From Pseudoalteromonas luteoviolacea (lineage in GTDB: Bacteria > Pseudomonadota > Gammaproteobacteria > Enterobacterales > Alteromonadaceae), in assembly GCF_001696455.1 (NCBI RefSeq), contig NZ_MAUJ01000001.1, positions 744,001-808,000 on the forward strand: a DNA stretch of 64,000 nt. Direction: 5' to 3'. The position numbers and the translations under genes are program-made. Positions 18,301-26,298 of the stretch are shown here, in pieces. Each line of letters starts with the position of its first letter. The first letter of the stretch is position 1. The notes under the pieces were generated by a model. The model saw only the letters and a program-made list of their open reading frames with translations, made no database searches and was not told the origin of the DNA.

Positions 18301-20230
18301 TCAAACAACAGACTTTACAGCTGTTGCAATCGGTGACATGGCAGGGGATGTATTTGGTAATGGTATGTTGCTATCTGAACATACTCGCTTAGTTGCCGCA
18401 TTTAACCATATGCACATCTTTATCGATCCAAACCCAGATGCAGCAAGCTCTTACAAAGAGCGTGCACGCATGTTTGAACTACCACGTTCTTCTTGGGAAG
18501 ATTACGATTCAAGCTTGATTTCTCAAGGTGGTGGCATTTTCTCTCGCGCAGCGAAGTCAATCACATTAACACCAGAAATTAAGAAAATGCTTGGCACTAA
18601 AAAAGCAAGCATGACACCAACAGAGCTTATAAAAGCATTGCTAATGATGCCAGTTGATCTACTTTGGAACGGCGGTATCGGCACATATATCAAAGCAGCA
18701 GGCGAAAGCGATGCTGATGTGGGTGACAGAGCAAATGATGCACTGCGTATCAACGGCTCGCAACTAGGTGCGAAAATCTTCGGTGAAGGTGGTAACTTAG
18801 GTGCAACGCAGCTTGGCCGTATCGAGTTTGCAGCCAAAGGTGGTCGTATCAACACAGACTTCATTGATAACGTTGGTGGTGTTGCGTGTTCAGATAACGA
18901 AGTTAACATCAAGATCCTGCTTAATGGATTAGTTGCCGAAGGTGATTTAACGAAGAAGCAACGTGACGAGTTACTATACGCGATGACAGACGAAGTGTCT
19001 GAGTTGGTATTAGCAGACTGTTACCGCCAAACTCATACGTTGTCAGTAACTAAGTCGAAAGGTCCTGCGACGTTAAAAGAGAAGATCCGCTTTATTCATG
19101 CCCTTGAAAAAGACGGCAAGTTGGATAGAAGCATCGAATTCTTGCCAAGTGACGAAGAACTTGCAGAGCGCGCAGCAGCTGGACTTGATCTAACTCGTCC
19201 TGAGCTTTCAGTGCTTGTTTCATACTCTAAAATGGTATTGAAAGAAACACTGGTTGTTGACGAAATTACTGAAAACCCGTATTACCGTCAGTTGCTTGTA
19301 AACTCATTCCCAGTGCCTCTGCGCGAGCGTTTTAATGCTGCGATGGATGAGCATCCACTGAGAAAAGAAATCATCGCGACTAAATTGGCTAACAACATCG
19401 TCAATGATATGGGTCTTAACTTCATGGTTCGTATGCATGAAGAAACGGGGGCGACAGAAGCTGAAATCGCACTATGTTACTCAATCGCGAGCGCAACATT
19501 CCAGATGTCAGAGACTTGGACGGCAATTTCAGATCTAGATAATAAGATCCCTGCAGCTGTTCAAACAGAGATGCTATATCAACTACGTCGCACAGTACGC
19601 CGTGCTACTCGCTGGTTCCTGCGTCATCGTAATAAGGCGTTGACAATTGAGCAGACAATTGAGTTCTTTGCACCGACATTTGCGGACTTAAGTGCAAACC
19701 TAGACAACTATATGGTTGCTGATGAAAGTGCACGCCTTGCTGAGAAAGCAGAGACACTTACATCTGAAGGTGTACCAGCAGAACTTGCACAGCGCATTGT
19801 GGCACTGTCTAGCCTGTTCTCTGTGATGGATCTTGCAGAAGTGGCGAATAATGCAAAACGCGATATTTCAGTTGTTTCTAATACTTACTTCAAGCTTGGC
19901 GCAAATATGGGCTTACACTGGTTCCTAGATCAGATTACTGCTCAGCCGGTTGCAAACCATTGGCAAGCACTGGCTCGCGCATCTTACCGTGAAGAGCTAG
20001 ACTGGCAGCAACGTGCTTTATCAGAAGTGGTATTGAACAGCTTTGAAGGAAATGATGACAATGTTGATTCACTGATTGAACAGTGGATGGAAAATCAGTC
20101 GTCGCTACTTCACCGTTGGCAACAGATGCTTGCAGAGTTCAAGACATCTCAAAACCATGACTTTGCGAAGTTCTCGGTTGCACTAAGGGAGTTAATGTTA
20201 CTTAGTCACAACTGTGATACTTCCAAATAA
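15395..20230 (+). CDS. gdhB: NAD-specific glutamate dehydrogenase, large (about 180 kDa) type
   Basis: Catabolic enzyme that converts glutamate to 2-oxoglutarate and ammonia with NAD+, in the cytosol. The 1611-residue length matches the large GDH family (Pseudomonas aeruginosa GdhB is about 1620). A long N-terminal regulatory region with ACT-like segments comes first. The catalytic core shows RGGLRWSDR at about residue 809, then IVPVGSKGGFV with its Lys at about 846. Also seen are TDFTAVAIGDMAGDVFGNGML and IFGEGGNLGATQLGRIEFA of the dinucleotide domain. A C-terminal helical domain follows. The ATG at 15395 follows AAGGAACA. It is a single-gene unit with a structured leader and its own terminator. 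Confidence 0.95.
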   Translation: MTQSEGPASVILDNVCKLIHKKVHADNVSLVETFAKALYSNMSKEDLAHRNDSDLYGAALSLWNSLEQNTSDNAVIRVFNPEVAKDGWQSSHTIVEIISDDKPFLVDSVRMALSRKNIASHLLLHCPLKINRDKQDKISAVSGLKTEQESSSTKTVFFIEIDRQTDESVIADFKQELESVLKDVSVAVEDWLLIRDKLVSVGEDIPNRKHDASKEELDEAAEFLDWLARDNFTFMGYRQYDLVPVQGDYELKPVAGSSLGLMKNSTESSRLLSELPEVARLEARSKNLLILTKTNSQSRVHRPAHIDYVGIKRFDNEGNVIGEDRFIGLFSSSFYNNSAADVPVLKSKIARIMEQCDFAKGTHAYKAVLNILETYPRDELVQARENELLDVATGVLQTQERDMCRLFIRRDVYGRFFSCMVYVPRERYNTALRRETQKLLGNAFGSNEKVEFTTFFSESTLARTHYIVRVADNNIKYNVKEIENNLVEAARTWEDKLQTALLASDGEARGNDLNRKYATAFPRAYKDEVLPSAAVVDIEKLEKLSDENKLEMLFYRPQEEANSQIVRLSLFHKDEPIHLSDVMPMLENFGLRVIGETPYAVKTSDGQVNWIMDFSMLLDSKGLADFDKVSARFRAALINVWNNRLENDGFNRLVLKAGSTGREASILRAYAKYMRQIGVTFSQSYIENTFEHYPHIANQLVELFEKKFCPQKKVAQKSLDKLVEKIYHELESVANLDDDRIIRLYVAMIDATLRTNFYQKEADGTNKSYVSFKIQPSAIPEMPLPLPAFEIFVYSPRIEGVHLRGGKVARGGLRWSDRREDFRTEVLGLVKAQQVKNTVIVPVGSKGGFVCKQLPNDREGFFREGQECYKIFIRGLLDITDNIIHGDIVPPVDVVRHDEDDPYLVVAADKGTATFSDIANGIADEYNFWLGDAFASGGSIGYDHKKMGITAKGAWESVKRHFREMDIDCQTTDFTAVAIGDMAGDVFGNGMLLSEHTRLVAAFNHMHIFIDPNPDAASSYKERARMFELPRSSWEDYDSSLISQGGGIFSRAAKSITLTPEIKKMLGTKKASMTPTELIKALLMMPVDLLWNGGIGTYIKAAGESDADVGDRANDALRINGSQLGAKIFGEGGNLGATQLGRIEFAAKGGRINTDFIDNVGGVACSDNEVNIKILLNGLVAEGDLTKKQRDELLYAMTDEVSELVLADCYRQTHTLSVTKSKGPATLKEKIRFIHALEKDGKLDRSIEFLPSDEELAERAAAGLDLTRPELSVLVSYSKMVLKETLVVDEITENPYYRQLLVNSFPVPLRERFNAAMDEHPLRKEIIATKLANNIVNDMGLNFMVRMHEETGATEAEIALCYSIASATFQMSETWTAISDLDNKIPAAVQTEMLYQLRRTVRRATRWFLRHRNKALTIEQTIEFFAPTFADLSANLDNYMVADESARLAEKAETLTSEGVPAELAQRIVALSSLFSVMDLAEVANNAKRDISVVSNTYFKLGANMGLHWFLDQITAQPVANHWQALARASYREELDWQQRALSEVVLNSFEGNDDNVDSLIEQWMENQSSLLHRWQQMLAEFKTSQNHDFAKFSVALRELMLLSHNCDTSK

Positions 20231-20245
20231 AAATTAAAGCGTTAC

Positions 20246-20277
20246 AATACCCCGGCAATTGCTGGGGTATTTTTTTG
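20246..20277 (+). terminator. Rho-independent terminator after gdhB
   Basis: The hairpin ATACCCC...GGGGTAT with an inner GC pair region is followed by seven Ts. It separates gdhB from pyrD. Confidence 0.88.
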
Positions 20278-20311
20278 CCTCAAACTGTTACCAGGAACTT
20301 AAGGAGTCACG

Positions 20312-21322
20312 ATGTTTTACGATTTAGCACGTCGTTATATGTTTAATAAAGATGCAGAATGGGCACACGATTTTGCACTTGGCAATCTACGCCGTTTCAA
20401 AAATACCCCATTAAGTCTCGCATGGTCGCAGTCACTCCCTAAGAAGCCAGTCAATTTCTTAGGGCTAGAGTTTGATAACCCAGTTGGTTTAGCCGCTGGT
20501 TTGGATAAAAATGCGGAATGTATTGATGCATTTGGTCAAATGGGTTTTGGGTTTATTGAAGTTGGCACAGTCACGCCAAGACCACAAGCAGGTAATGATA
20601 AACCTCGTATATTTCGTCTTCCTGAGGCACATGCTGTAATTAACCGAATGGGTTTTAATAACAAGGGTGTGGATAATCTTGTCGCAAATGTAAAAGCGTC
20701 GAATTATACCGGGATCCTTGGGATCAATATTGGTAAAAATAAAGATACGCCAAATGAGCAGGGTAAAGACGACTACATTCATTGCATGCGTAAAGTGTTT
20801 GAACATGCTTCGTATATCACTGTAAATATTTCGTCACCTAATACACCAGGGCTTCGAGACCTGCAATATGGCGAAGCGCTAGATGACTTATTACAAAGCC
20901 TTAAAAACGAGCAGGTAGATTTAATCGCAAAACACAATAAATCGGTACCTATGCTTGTCAAAATTGCGCCAGACGTAGACGCAGTACAATTAACACAAAT
21001 ATCTGAATCTCTTGTAAATAACCGTATTGACGGGGTTATTGCGACGAATACAACGCTTGCGAGAGATGCTGTGCAAGGGCTTGAACATGCCGACGAAGCT
21101 GGCGGGCTTTCAGGTAGACCTGTACGTGAAAAGTCCACTCACGTTGTCAGTGAGTTAAAGCGCCTAACTGACGGTAAGTTACCTATAATTGGTGTGGGCG
21201 GTATTGATAGTGCAGAAACAGCACAAGAAAAGCTAAATGCTGGTGCGGATTTGGTCCAAGTTTACACAGGCTTCATTTATGAAGGGCCACAATTGATCAA
21301 AAGGATCGTAAATTCTTTATAA
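20312..21322 (+). CDS. pyrD: Dihydroorotate dehydrogenase (quinone), class 2
   Basis: Membrane-associated FMN enzyme that oxidises dihydroorotate to orotate with quinone in pyrimidine synthesis. It has 336 residues, the same as E. coli PyrD. The N-terminal amphipathic helix region [20 protein letters not shown] marks class 2. FMN/substrate motifs: [42 protein letters not shown] with the catalytic Ser in this loop, GVIATNTT, and [27 protein letters not shown]. The ATG at 20312 follows AAGGAG. The pyrD-zapC-rlmKL order is conserved in gammaproteobacteria. A loose inverted repeat (AGGATCA 21322-21328, TGATCCT 21343-21349) follows the stop. Confidence 0.96.
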   Translation: MFYDLARRYMFNKDAEWAHDFALGNLRRFKNTPLSLAWSQSLPKKPVNFLGLEFDNPVGLAAGLDKNAECIDAFGQMGFGFIEVGTVTPRPQAGNDKPRIFRLPEAHAVINRMGFNNKGVDNLVANVKASNYTGILGINIGKNKDTPNEQGKDDYIHCMRKVFEHASYITVNISSPNTPGLRDLQYGEALDDLLQSLKNEQVDLIAKHNKSVPMLVKIAPDVDAVQLTQISESLVNNRIDGVIATNTTLARDAVQGLEHADEAGGLSGRPVREKSTHVVSELKRLTDGKLPIIGVGGIDSAETAQEKLNAGADLVQVYTGFIYEGPQLIKRIVNSL

Positions 21323-21445
21323 GGATCAGATATATTACTAAATGATCCTAAATAAAAAGTTATTATAAATATTTTTACACTTGCAAAAATCGCGATATAC
21401 TACGAGTTACTGTTAGTTTGGAGAAGTAGTAATTCGGAGGCGATT

Positions 21446-21973
21446 TTGCAAGCATCAAAAGAGTGGCGTTGGGTACAGTGCCACACACAGAATCGGTTGC
21501 TTGTTGATCTCGGAGACGAGCTCCAGTTATGTACGCCTTTTCGATTGCGTCAACTAACGGCCGATTCTGAATCACTTCCAAATTTTAGCGTAGAAGAAGC
21601 TGAATTTTACCAAAACGTTTTCGATTATTTGCGTACATATGCAGTTTGGTCTGAAGCTCAATGTTGCCAGATTTCGCTTAATGCAACAGCTGTAAAATTT
21701 CACTTACTTCCAATGCAAGCCAAAAGCTGGTTTTTTACGCCTTATCGCGGAACAGACATCTTGTGCAATGCGGTTATCAGTTTACAGTCAAAAGAAATGA
21801 CTGGCGAGTGTCTCATCGTGGATCACGACAGTGAGGCAAGCCTGTGTGTAAACCTAACAGCAGACTTTAGACTTGATGAAAATATTGTACTCGAGCAGTT
21901 TCAAGCCATTAAAGTCCTTAACAACCGTATTCACCCTCTCATGGTCAGTAATAAACTCGATAGAAGGGCGTAA
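21446..21973 (+). CDS. zapC: Cell division protein ZapC
   Basis: ZapC is a cytosolic FtsZ-associated protein that promotes Z-ring bundling. The 175-residue protein shows the family's pattern: WRWVQCHTQNRLLVDLGDEL near the start, FSVEEAEFYQNVFDYL in the middle, and WFFTPYRGTDILCNAVISLQS. Length and position between pyrD and rlmKL match E. coli ZapC. The start is TTG at 21446, five bases after a strong CGGAGG site; there is no usable ATG near it. Confidence 0.88.
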   Translation: MQASKEWRWVQCHTQNRLLVDLGDELQLCTPFRLRQLTADSESLPNFSVEEAEFYQNVFDYLRTYAVWSEAQCCQISLNATAVKFHLLPMQAKSWFFTPYRGTDILCNAVISLQSKEMTGECLIVDHDSEASLCVNLTADFRLDENIVLEQFQAIKVLNNRIHPLMVSNKLDRRA

Positions 21974-22037
21974 TCCAATCCCAGTCTGTAAACAGCTGTG
22001 TTATACTCGCGTCAATTGAAATTACAGGGTTATCACA

Positions 22038-24149
22038 TTGCAGTTTATTGCACTTACGTCGATTGGTATCGAGAATTTATTAGTTGAAGAGCTTCAATCT
22101 TTCGAAATTAAAGTAACTAAGCAAAGTATTGGCTCAGTTCGTTTTGATGCGGATAATTTAACGGCACAGAAGTTCTGTATGATGACACGCTACTCAACGC
22201 GCGTAATGTTGCTGATTGATGAGCATGAAGATATTAAAAATAAAGATGACCTATATAAATTTGCCCGATTTCAGGGGTGGCAAGAATGGTTTGGTCCAAA
22301 ACAAACATTTGCTGTTGAATTCAATGGCACCAATAAAGAGCTGAAAAACAGTCAGTTTTCTGGACTAGTCATCAAAGATGCGGTGGTTGATTATTTTCAG
22401 GACCTGTATGAGCAGCGTCCTTCTGTTGATAAGCAAGACGCAAACGTCAGAATTATAGCAAAGCTTAATAAACAAAAGTTAGCGTTATACCTTGATTATT
22501 CAGGCCCAAGGTTGTCAGATCGTGGTTATCGAACGAAACAGGGCAAAGCGCCTATTCGTGAACATTTAGCGGCGGCATTGGTGTCTCGCAGTGGCTGGTT
22601 AAATGATACATCTAAACCGCTTTTTGATCCTTGTTGTGGCTCGGGCACACTGTTAATCGAAGCTGCTAGCATGGCGTTGAATTTACCCACTAACCTCAAC
22701 AAAGCCTTTGCATTTAAAAGACTACCAAGTTTCAGAGAAGCAAAATTTAAAGAACTTCAAAAATCCCTTAAAGCAGAGAAAACTGAGTCAAAATTGTGGC
22801 TGATTGGGCACGATATTGATGCAAAGGTTATCGAAACCGCGCAATCGAACGCAAACCGAGCAGGATTGGGCGAGCAAATTCAATTTAAAGTTGCTGATGC
22901 AGGTAAACTTCAATCTGTCGCTAAGCGCCCTGGAACGGTTTTAAGTAACTTGCCTTACGGTGAACGTCTTGGTTCTATGGCCGAGTTGATTAGCTTATAC
23001 CGAAATATGGGAGCAAGTTTTAAAAAGCATTTCCAAGATTGGAATGCTGCTCTTTTAGGGACTGACGATGAGTTGTTTAGACTGCTCAAACTTGCGTCTA
23101 AAAAGCGCTATAAGTTTAAAAATGGCCCGATTGATGTGACATTGTATCTTTATGAGTTAAATGAGAAACAAGTTGCACAAAATCAGCAAGCATCTGAACT
23201 GCATTACGAGCAATCTCGTGCTTTTGCAAATCGATTAAAGAAGAACAAACAAGGCCTTAAAAATTGGCTTAAAAAAGAGTCGGTTCAGGCTTATAGGCTA
23301 TATGATGCAGATATTCCTGAATACAATGTTGCCGTCGATGTGTATGGTGATAATGCGGTCATTTTCGAATATGCAGCGCCAAAAGAAATCAATGCTGAAG
23401 TTGCTGACAAGCGTTTACAGGATGTGATTTCGTTAACATCTGAAACATTACAGATTTCTCCGAGTAACCTTGCTGTTAAAGTGCGCAAGAAGCAACGTGG
23501 TGATGAACAATATACCTCGTATGAAAAGCAAAATCGCTTACAAGTTATCGAAGAATTTGGCGCGAAGTTTAAAGTTAACTTGTATGACTACCTCGACACA
23601 GGTTTGTTTTTAGACCATCGACTAGCACGTCGCTTTATTCAGCAAAATGCAAAGGATAAGCGGGTGCTGAACTTGTTTGCGTACACTGGTACTGCGTCGG
23701 TGCATGCGGCTCTTGGTGGTGCAAAAGCAGTAACAACGGTAGATATGTCAAAGACGTACTTAAAGTGGGCTGAAGAAAACTTTGCTTTGAATAACCTTAA
23801 AAATCCTCGTTTTAGATTTGAACAAGCTGATTGCCTCAAATGGTTAGAACATGCGAAAGGCCAATATGATTTGATCTTTTTAGATCCACCAACGTTCTCT
23901 AACTCCAAGCGAATGAAAGATGCATTTGACGTGCAAAGAGATCATATCCAGCTATTAACTTGGGTAAAGAATATCCTGAGTCCAGATGGTACGTTGTTGT
24001 TTTCGAATAACAAACGTGGTTTCAAGATGGACGAGGTTGCGTTAATGGGTCTAGGTTTGAAAGCAGAAAATATTTCTACGCAAACATTGTCACCAGACTT
24101 TAAACGCAACAAGCAGATCCACAATAGCTGGCTGATTACTCATGGCTAA
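22038..24149 (+). CDS. rlmKL: Bifunctional 23S rRNA methyltransferase RlmKL (m7G2069 and m2G2445)
   Basis: One protein carries two methyltransferases for 23S rRNA: RlmL (m2G2445) and RlmK (m7G2069), E. coli numbering. It has 703 residues (E. coli: 702). Order: a THUMP domain at about 45-155; the RlmL domain with DPCCGSGTLLIEAASMALN and the catalytic SNLPYGERLG; and the RlmK domain with FLDHRLARRFIQQ, VLNLFAYTGTASVHAALGG and FLDPPTFSNSKRM. The start is TTG at 22038 with CAGGGT upstream; the translated MQFIALTSIGIENLLVEEL is the conserved beginning. Its stop overlaps the following glutaredoxin gene by 8 bases. Confidence 0.95.
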   Translation: MQFIALTSIGIENLLVEELQSFEIKVTKQSIGSVRFDADNLTAQKFCMMTRYSTRVMLLIDEHEDIKNKDDLYKFARFQGWQEWFGPKQTFAVEFNGTNKELKNSQFSGLVIKDAVVDYFQDLYEQRPSVDKQDANVRIIAKLNKQKLALYLDYSGPRLSDRGYRTKQGKAPIREHLAAALVSRSGWLNDTSKPLFDPCCGSGTLLIEAASMALNLPTNLNKAFAFKRLPSFREAKFKELQKSLKAEKTESKLWLIGHDIDAKVIETAQSNANRAGLGEQIQFKVADAGKLQSVAKRPGTVLSNLPYGERLGSMAELISLYRNMGASFKKHFQDWNAALLGTDDELFRLLKLASKKRYKFKNGPIDVTLYLYELNEKQVAQNQQASELHYEQSRAFANRLKKNKQGLKNWLKKESVQAYRLYDADIPEYNVAVDVYGDNAVIFEYAAPKEINAEVADKRLQDVISLTSETLQISPSNLAVKVRKKQRGDEQYTSYEKQNRLQVIEEFGAKFKVNLYDYLDTGLFLDHRLARRFIQQNAKDKRVLNLFAYTGTASVHAALGGAKAVTTVDMSKTYLKWAEENFALNNLKNPRFRFEQADCLKWLEHAKGQYDLIFLDPPTFSNSKRMKDAFDVQRDHIQLLTWVKNILSPDGTLLFSNNKRGFKMDEVALMGLGLKAENISTQTLSPDFKRNKQIHNSWLITHG

Positions 24150-24396
24150 AGTGACCTTGTATTACACACAGGGGTGTCATTTATGTGAAGAAGCGCTTTC
24201 GTTAGCGCTTTGTTGCGTTCGTGAAGGTGATATTCTTCACCAAGATATTTTGGAAAGTGAGGCTTTGGTTGAAAAATATCAAACCTCAATTCCTGTTTTA
24301 AAATGTATAACTACTGGTAAATTGCTATATTGGCCGTTTACCCAACAACAAATTCAAGAGTTAGTACAAGAAGATGGATTTAATAAGAATAGCTAA
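24142..24396 (+). CDS. Glutaredoxin-like protein (DUF836 type), 84 aa
   Basis: A small thioredoxin-fold protein. The opening strand VTLYYTQGCHLCEEAL has a CxxC motif (CHLC) as in the glutaredoxin-like DUF836 family. The cis-Pro strand is TSIPVLKC, then LLYWPFTQQQIQELV. The gene is tightly packed: it starts 8 bases inside rlmKL and its end overlaps the start of uup by 23 bases. Such genes between rlmKL and uup are common in Vibrio and Shewanella relatives. Its partner is unknown. The CxxC suggests a redox or metal-binding role. Confidence 0.85.
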   Translation: MAKVTLYYTQGCHLCEEALSLALCCVREGDILHQDILESEALVEKYQTSIPVLKCITTGKLLYWPFTQQQIQELVQEDGFNKNS

Positions 24397-26290
24397 AGCG
24401 CAACTTGCTTTCGGCTCTCATCCGTTATTAGACAATGCTGATGCTCTCATCGAAGCGGGTGAGCGAGTGTGTATTGTTGGTAGAAATGGTGCAGGCAAGT
24501 CAACCTTACTCAAAGTATTAGACGGTCAAGTCGTACTTGATGATGGTGAAATAAATAGATTAACTGGCTTAAAAGTTTCTCGATTAGAACAAGATCCACC
24601 TAAGGGCGCTGAAGGGAGCGTGTTTGATTATGTCGCCAACGGGTTACCGGAGGTTGCTAGTTTACTTATTGAATATAATCATGTTAGTGAAGCGCTTCAA
24701 ACCGATCAATCTAACTCTTTGTTAAATAGACTAGAGCGTCTATCAGCTGAAATTGAGGCGGCTGATGCTTGGCGGTTTGAAAGTAGAATTAACCTAGTAC
24801 TTAGCCAATTGCAGCTCACAGCGCAAATGCGTTTGGAAAAGCTATCGGGTGGTTGGTTAAGAAAGGTGGCACTGGCAAAAGCGCTTGTGGGAGACCCAGA
24901 TTTACTATTGCTTGATGAACCTACTAACCATTTAGATATGGCGAGTGTCGAATGGTTGGAATCATTTTTAAAAGATTTCAAAGGCGGCATCGTGTTTATT
25001 TCACACGACCGTGCTTTCATACGTGCTGTTGCAACACGTATTCTCGATTTAGATCGAGGCAAATTAATCTCTTACCCTGGAAACTACGCAAAATACCTAG
25101 AACAAAAAGCGCACGACCTAAAAGTTGAAGAAACTCAGAATGCACTTTTCGATAAAAAGCTAGCTGAAGAAGAAGCGTGGATACGACAAGGCATTAAGGC
25201 GCGTAGAACCCGCAATGAAGGGCGAGTTAGAGCGCTGAAAGCTTTGCGTGTTGAGCGCAAACAGCGAGTCGAGCAAGTCGGTAAAGCAGACTTCAACATC
25301 GAATCGGCAGAGCGTTCAGGGAAGTTGGTATTTGAAGCTAACTTTGTTAACCATGCCTTTAAAGATAAACCTATCGTTAAAGACTTTTCAACGCTGGTAA
25401 TGCGTGGCGATAGAGTAGGGTTAGTTGGCCCAAATGGAATAGGTAAAACAACGCTGTTAAAGCTGTTATTCGGTAAACTTTCTGCAGACAGCGGTAAAAT
25501 CAAACAGGGTGTCAATCTTGAAGTTGCCTACTTCGATCAGTATAGAGAGAAGTTAGATGAAGAGATGACCGTGCAAGACAATGTTGCCGAAGGAAAACAA
25601 GAGGTCAATATTGGTGGACGTAGCAGACATGTACTGGGTTACTTACAAGATTTCTTATTTCCACCAGCAAGAGCAAGAACACCAGTTAAAGCTCTGTCCG
25701 GCGGTGAGAAGAATCGATTATTACTCGCTAAATTGTTCTTAAAACCCTCAAATGTACTGGTCCTCGATGAACCTACCAATGACTTGGATATTGAGACTTT
25801 AGAGTTATTAGAAGAAATAATCACTCAATATCAGGGTACGATTTTAATTGTTAGCCACGATCGTGAGTTTATCGATAACACCTGTAACAGTGTGTGGGCT
25901 TTCGAAGGAGACGGGGTTGTCACTGAAATCGTCGGTGGTTACAGTGACTTTGAAGCCTATAGAGACAGCAAACTGGCTCAGCAAAAAGCACTAGAGAAAC
26001 TAGACAAAGAGAAGAAAGCTGCACCGGCGGCTAAAAAAGAGACAAACAAGAACAAATCAAGCAAGTTAAGTTACAAATTAAAACTTGAATTAGAAAGCTT
26101 GCCAAGTAAAGTAGAGGAACTTGAGGCAGCTCTAGAGAGCCAACAAGAATTAGTTAACTCTCCTGAGTTCTTTAAACAAGACTCCGAAGTAACACAGCAA
26201 GCGTTGAACCAATTAGCAGAACTAGAGTCAAAGCTCGAAACCGCGTTTGAACGTTGGGAAGAATTAGAAGCTTTACAGAATCAGCAGTAA
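24374..26290 (+). CDS. uup: ABC-F family ATPase Uup
   Basis: A soluble protein with two ABC ATPase domains in one chain and no membrane part, hence ABC-F. E. coli Uup acts on ribosomes and affects transposon excision. The 638 residues contain GRNGAGKST (first Walker A), LSGGWLRKVALAKAL and LLLDEPTNHLDM, then GPNGIGKTT (second Walker A), LSGGEKNRLLLAKL and VLDEPTNDLD. A basic linker lies between the two. The C-terminal 80 residues form the Uup-specific Lys/Glu-rich coiled coil (about 555-635), a DNA/RNA-binding region in this family. The start is the ATG at 24374, overlapping the glutaredoxin gene. Confidence 0.95.
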   Translation: MDLIRIAKAQLAFGSHPLLDNADALIEAGERVCIVGRNGAGKSTLLKVLDGQVVLDDGEINRLTGLKVSRLEQDPPKGAEGSVFDYVANGLPEVASLLIEYNHVSEALQTDQSNSLLNRLERLSAEIEAADAWRFESRINLVLSQLQLTAQMRLEKLSGGWLRKVALAKALVGDPDLLLLDEPTNHLDMASVEWLESFLKDFKGGIVFISHDRAFIRAVATRILDLDRGKLISYPGNYAKYLEQKAHDLKVEETQNALFDKKLAEEEAWIRQGIKARRTRNEGRVRALKALRVERKQRVEQVGKADFNIESAERSGKLVFEANFVNHAFKDKPIVKDFSTLVMRGDRVGLVGPNGIGKTTLLKLLFGKLSADSGKIKQGVNLEVAYFDQYREKLDEEMTVQDNVAEGKQEVNIGGRSRHVLGYLQDFLFPPARARTPVKALSGGEKNRLLLAKLFLKPSNVLVLDEPTNDLDIETLELLEEIITQYQGTILIVSHDREFIDNTCNSVWAFEGDGVVTEIVGGYSDFEAYRDSKLAQQKALEKLDKEKKAAPAAKKETNKNKSSKLSYKLKLELESLPSKVEELEAALESQQELVNSPEFFKQDSEVTQQALNQLAELESKLETAFERWEELEALQNQQ

Positions 26291-26298
26291 GGATTGAA

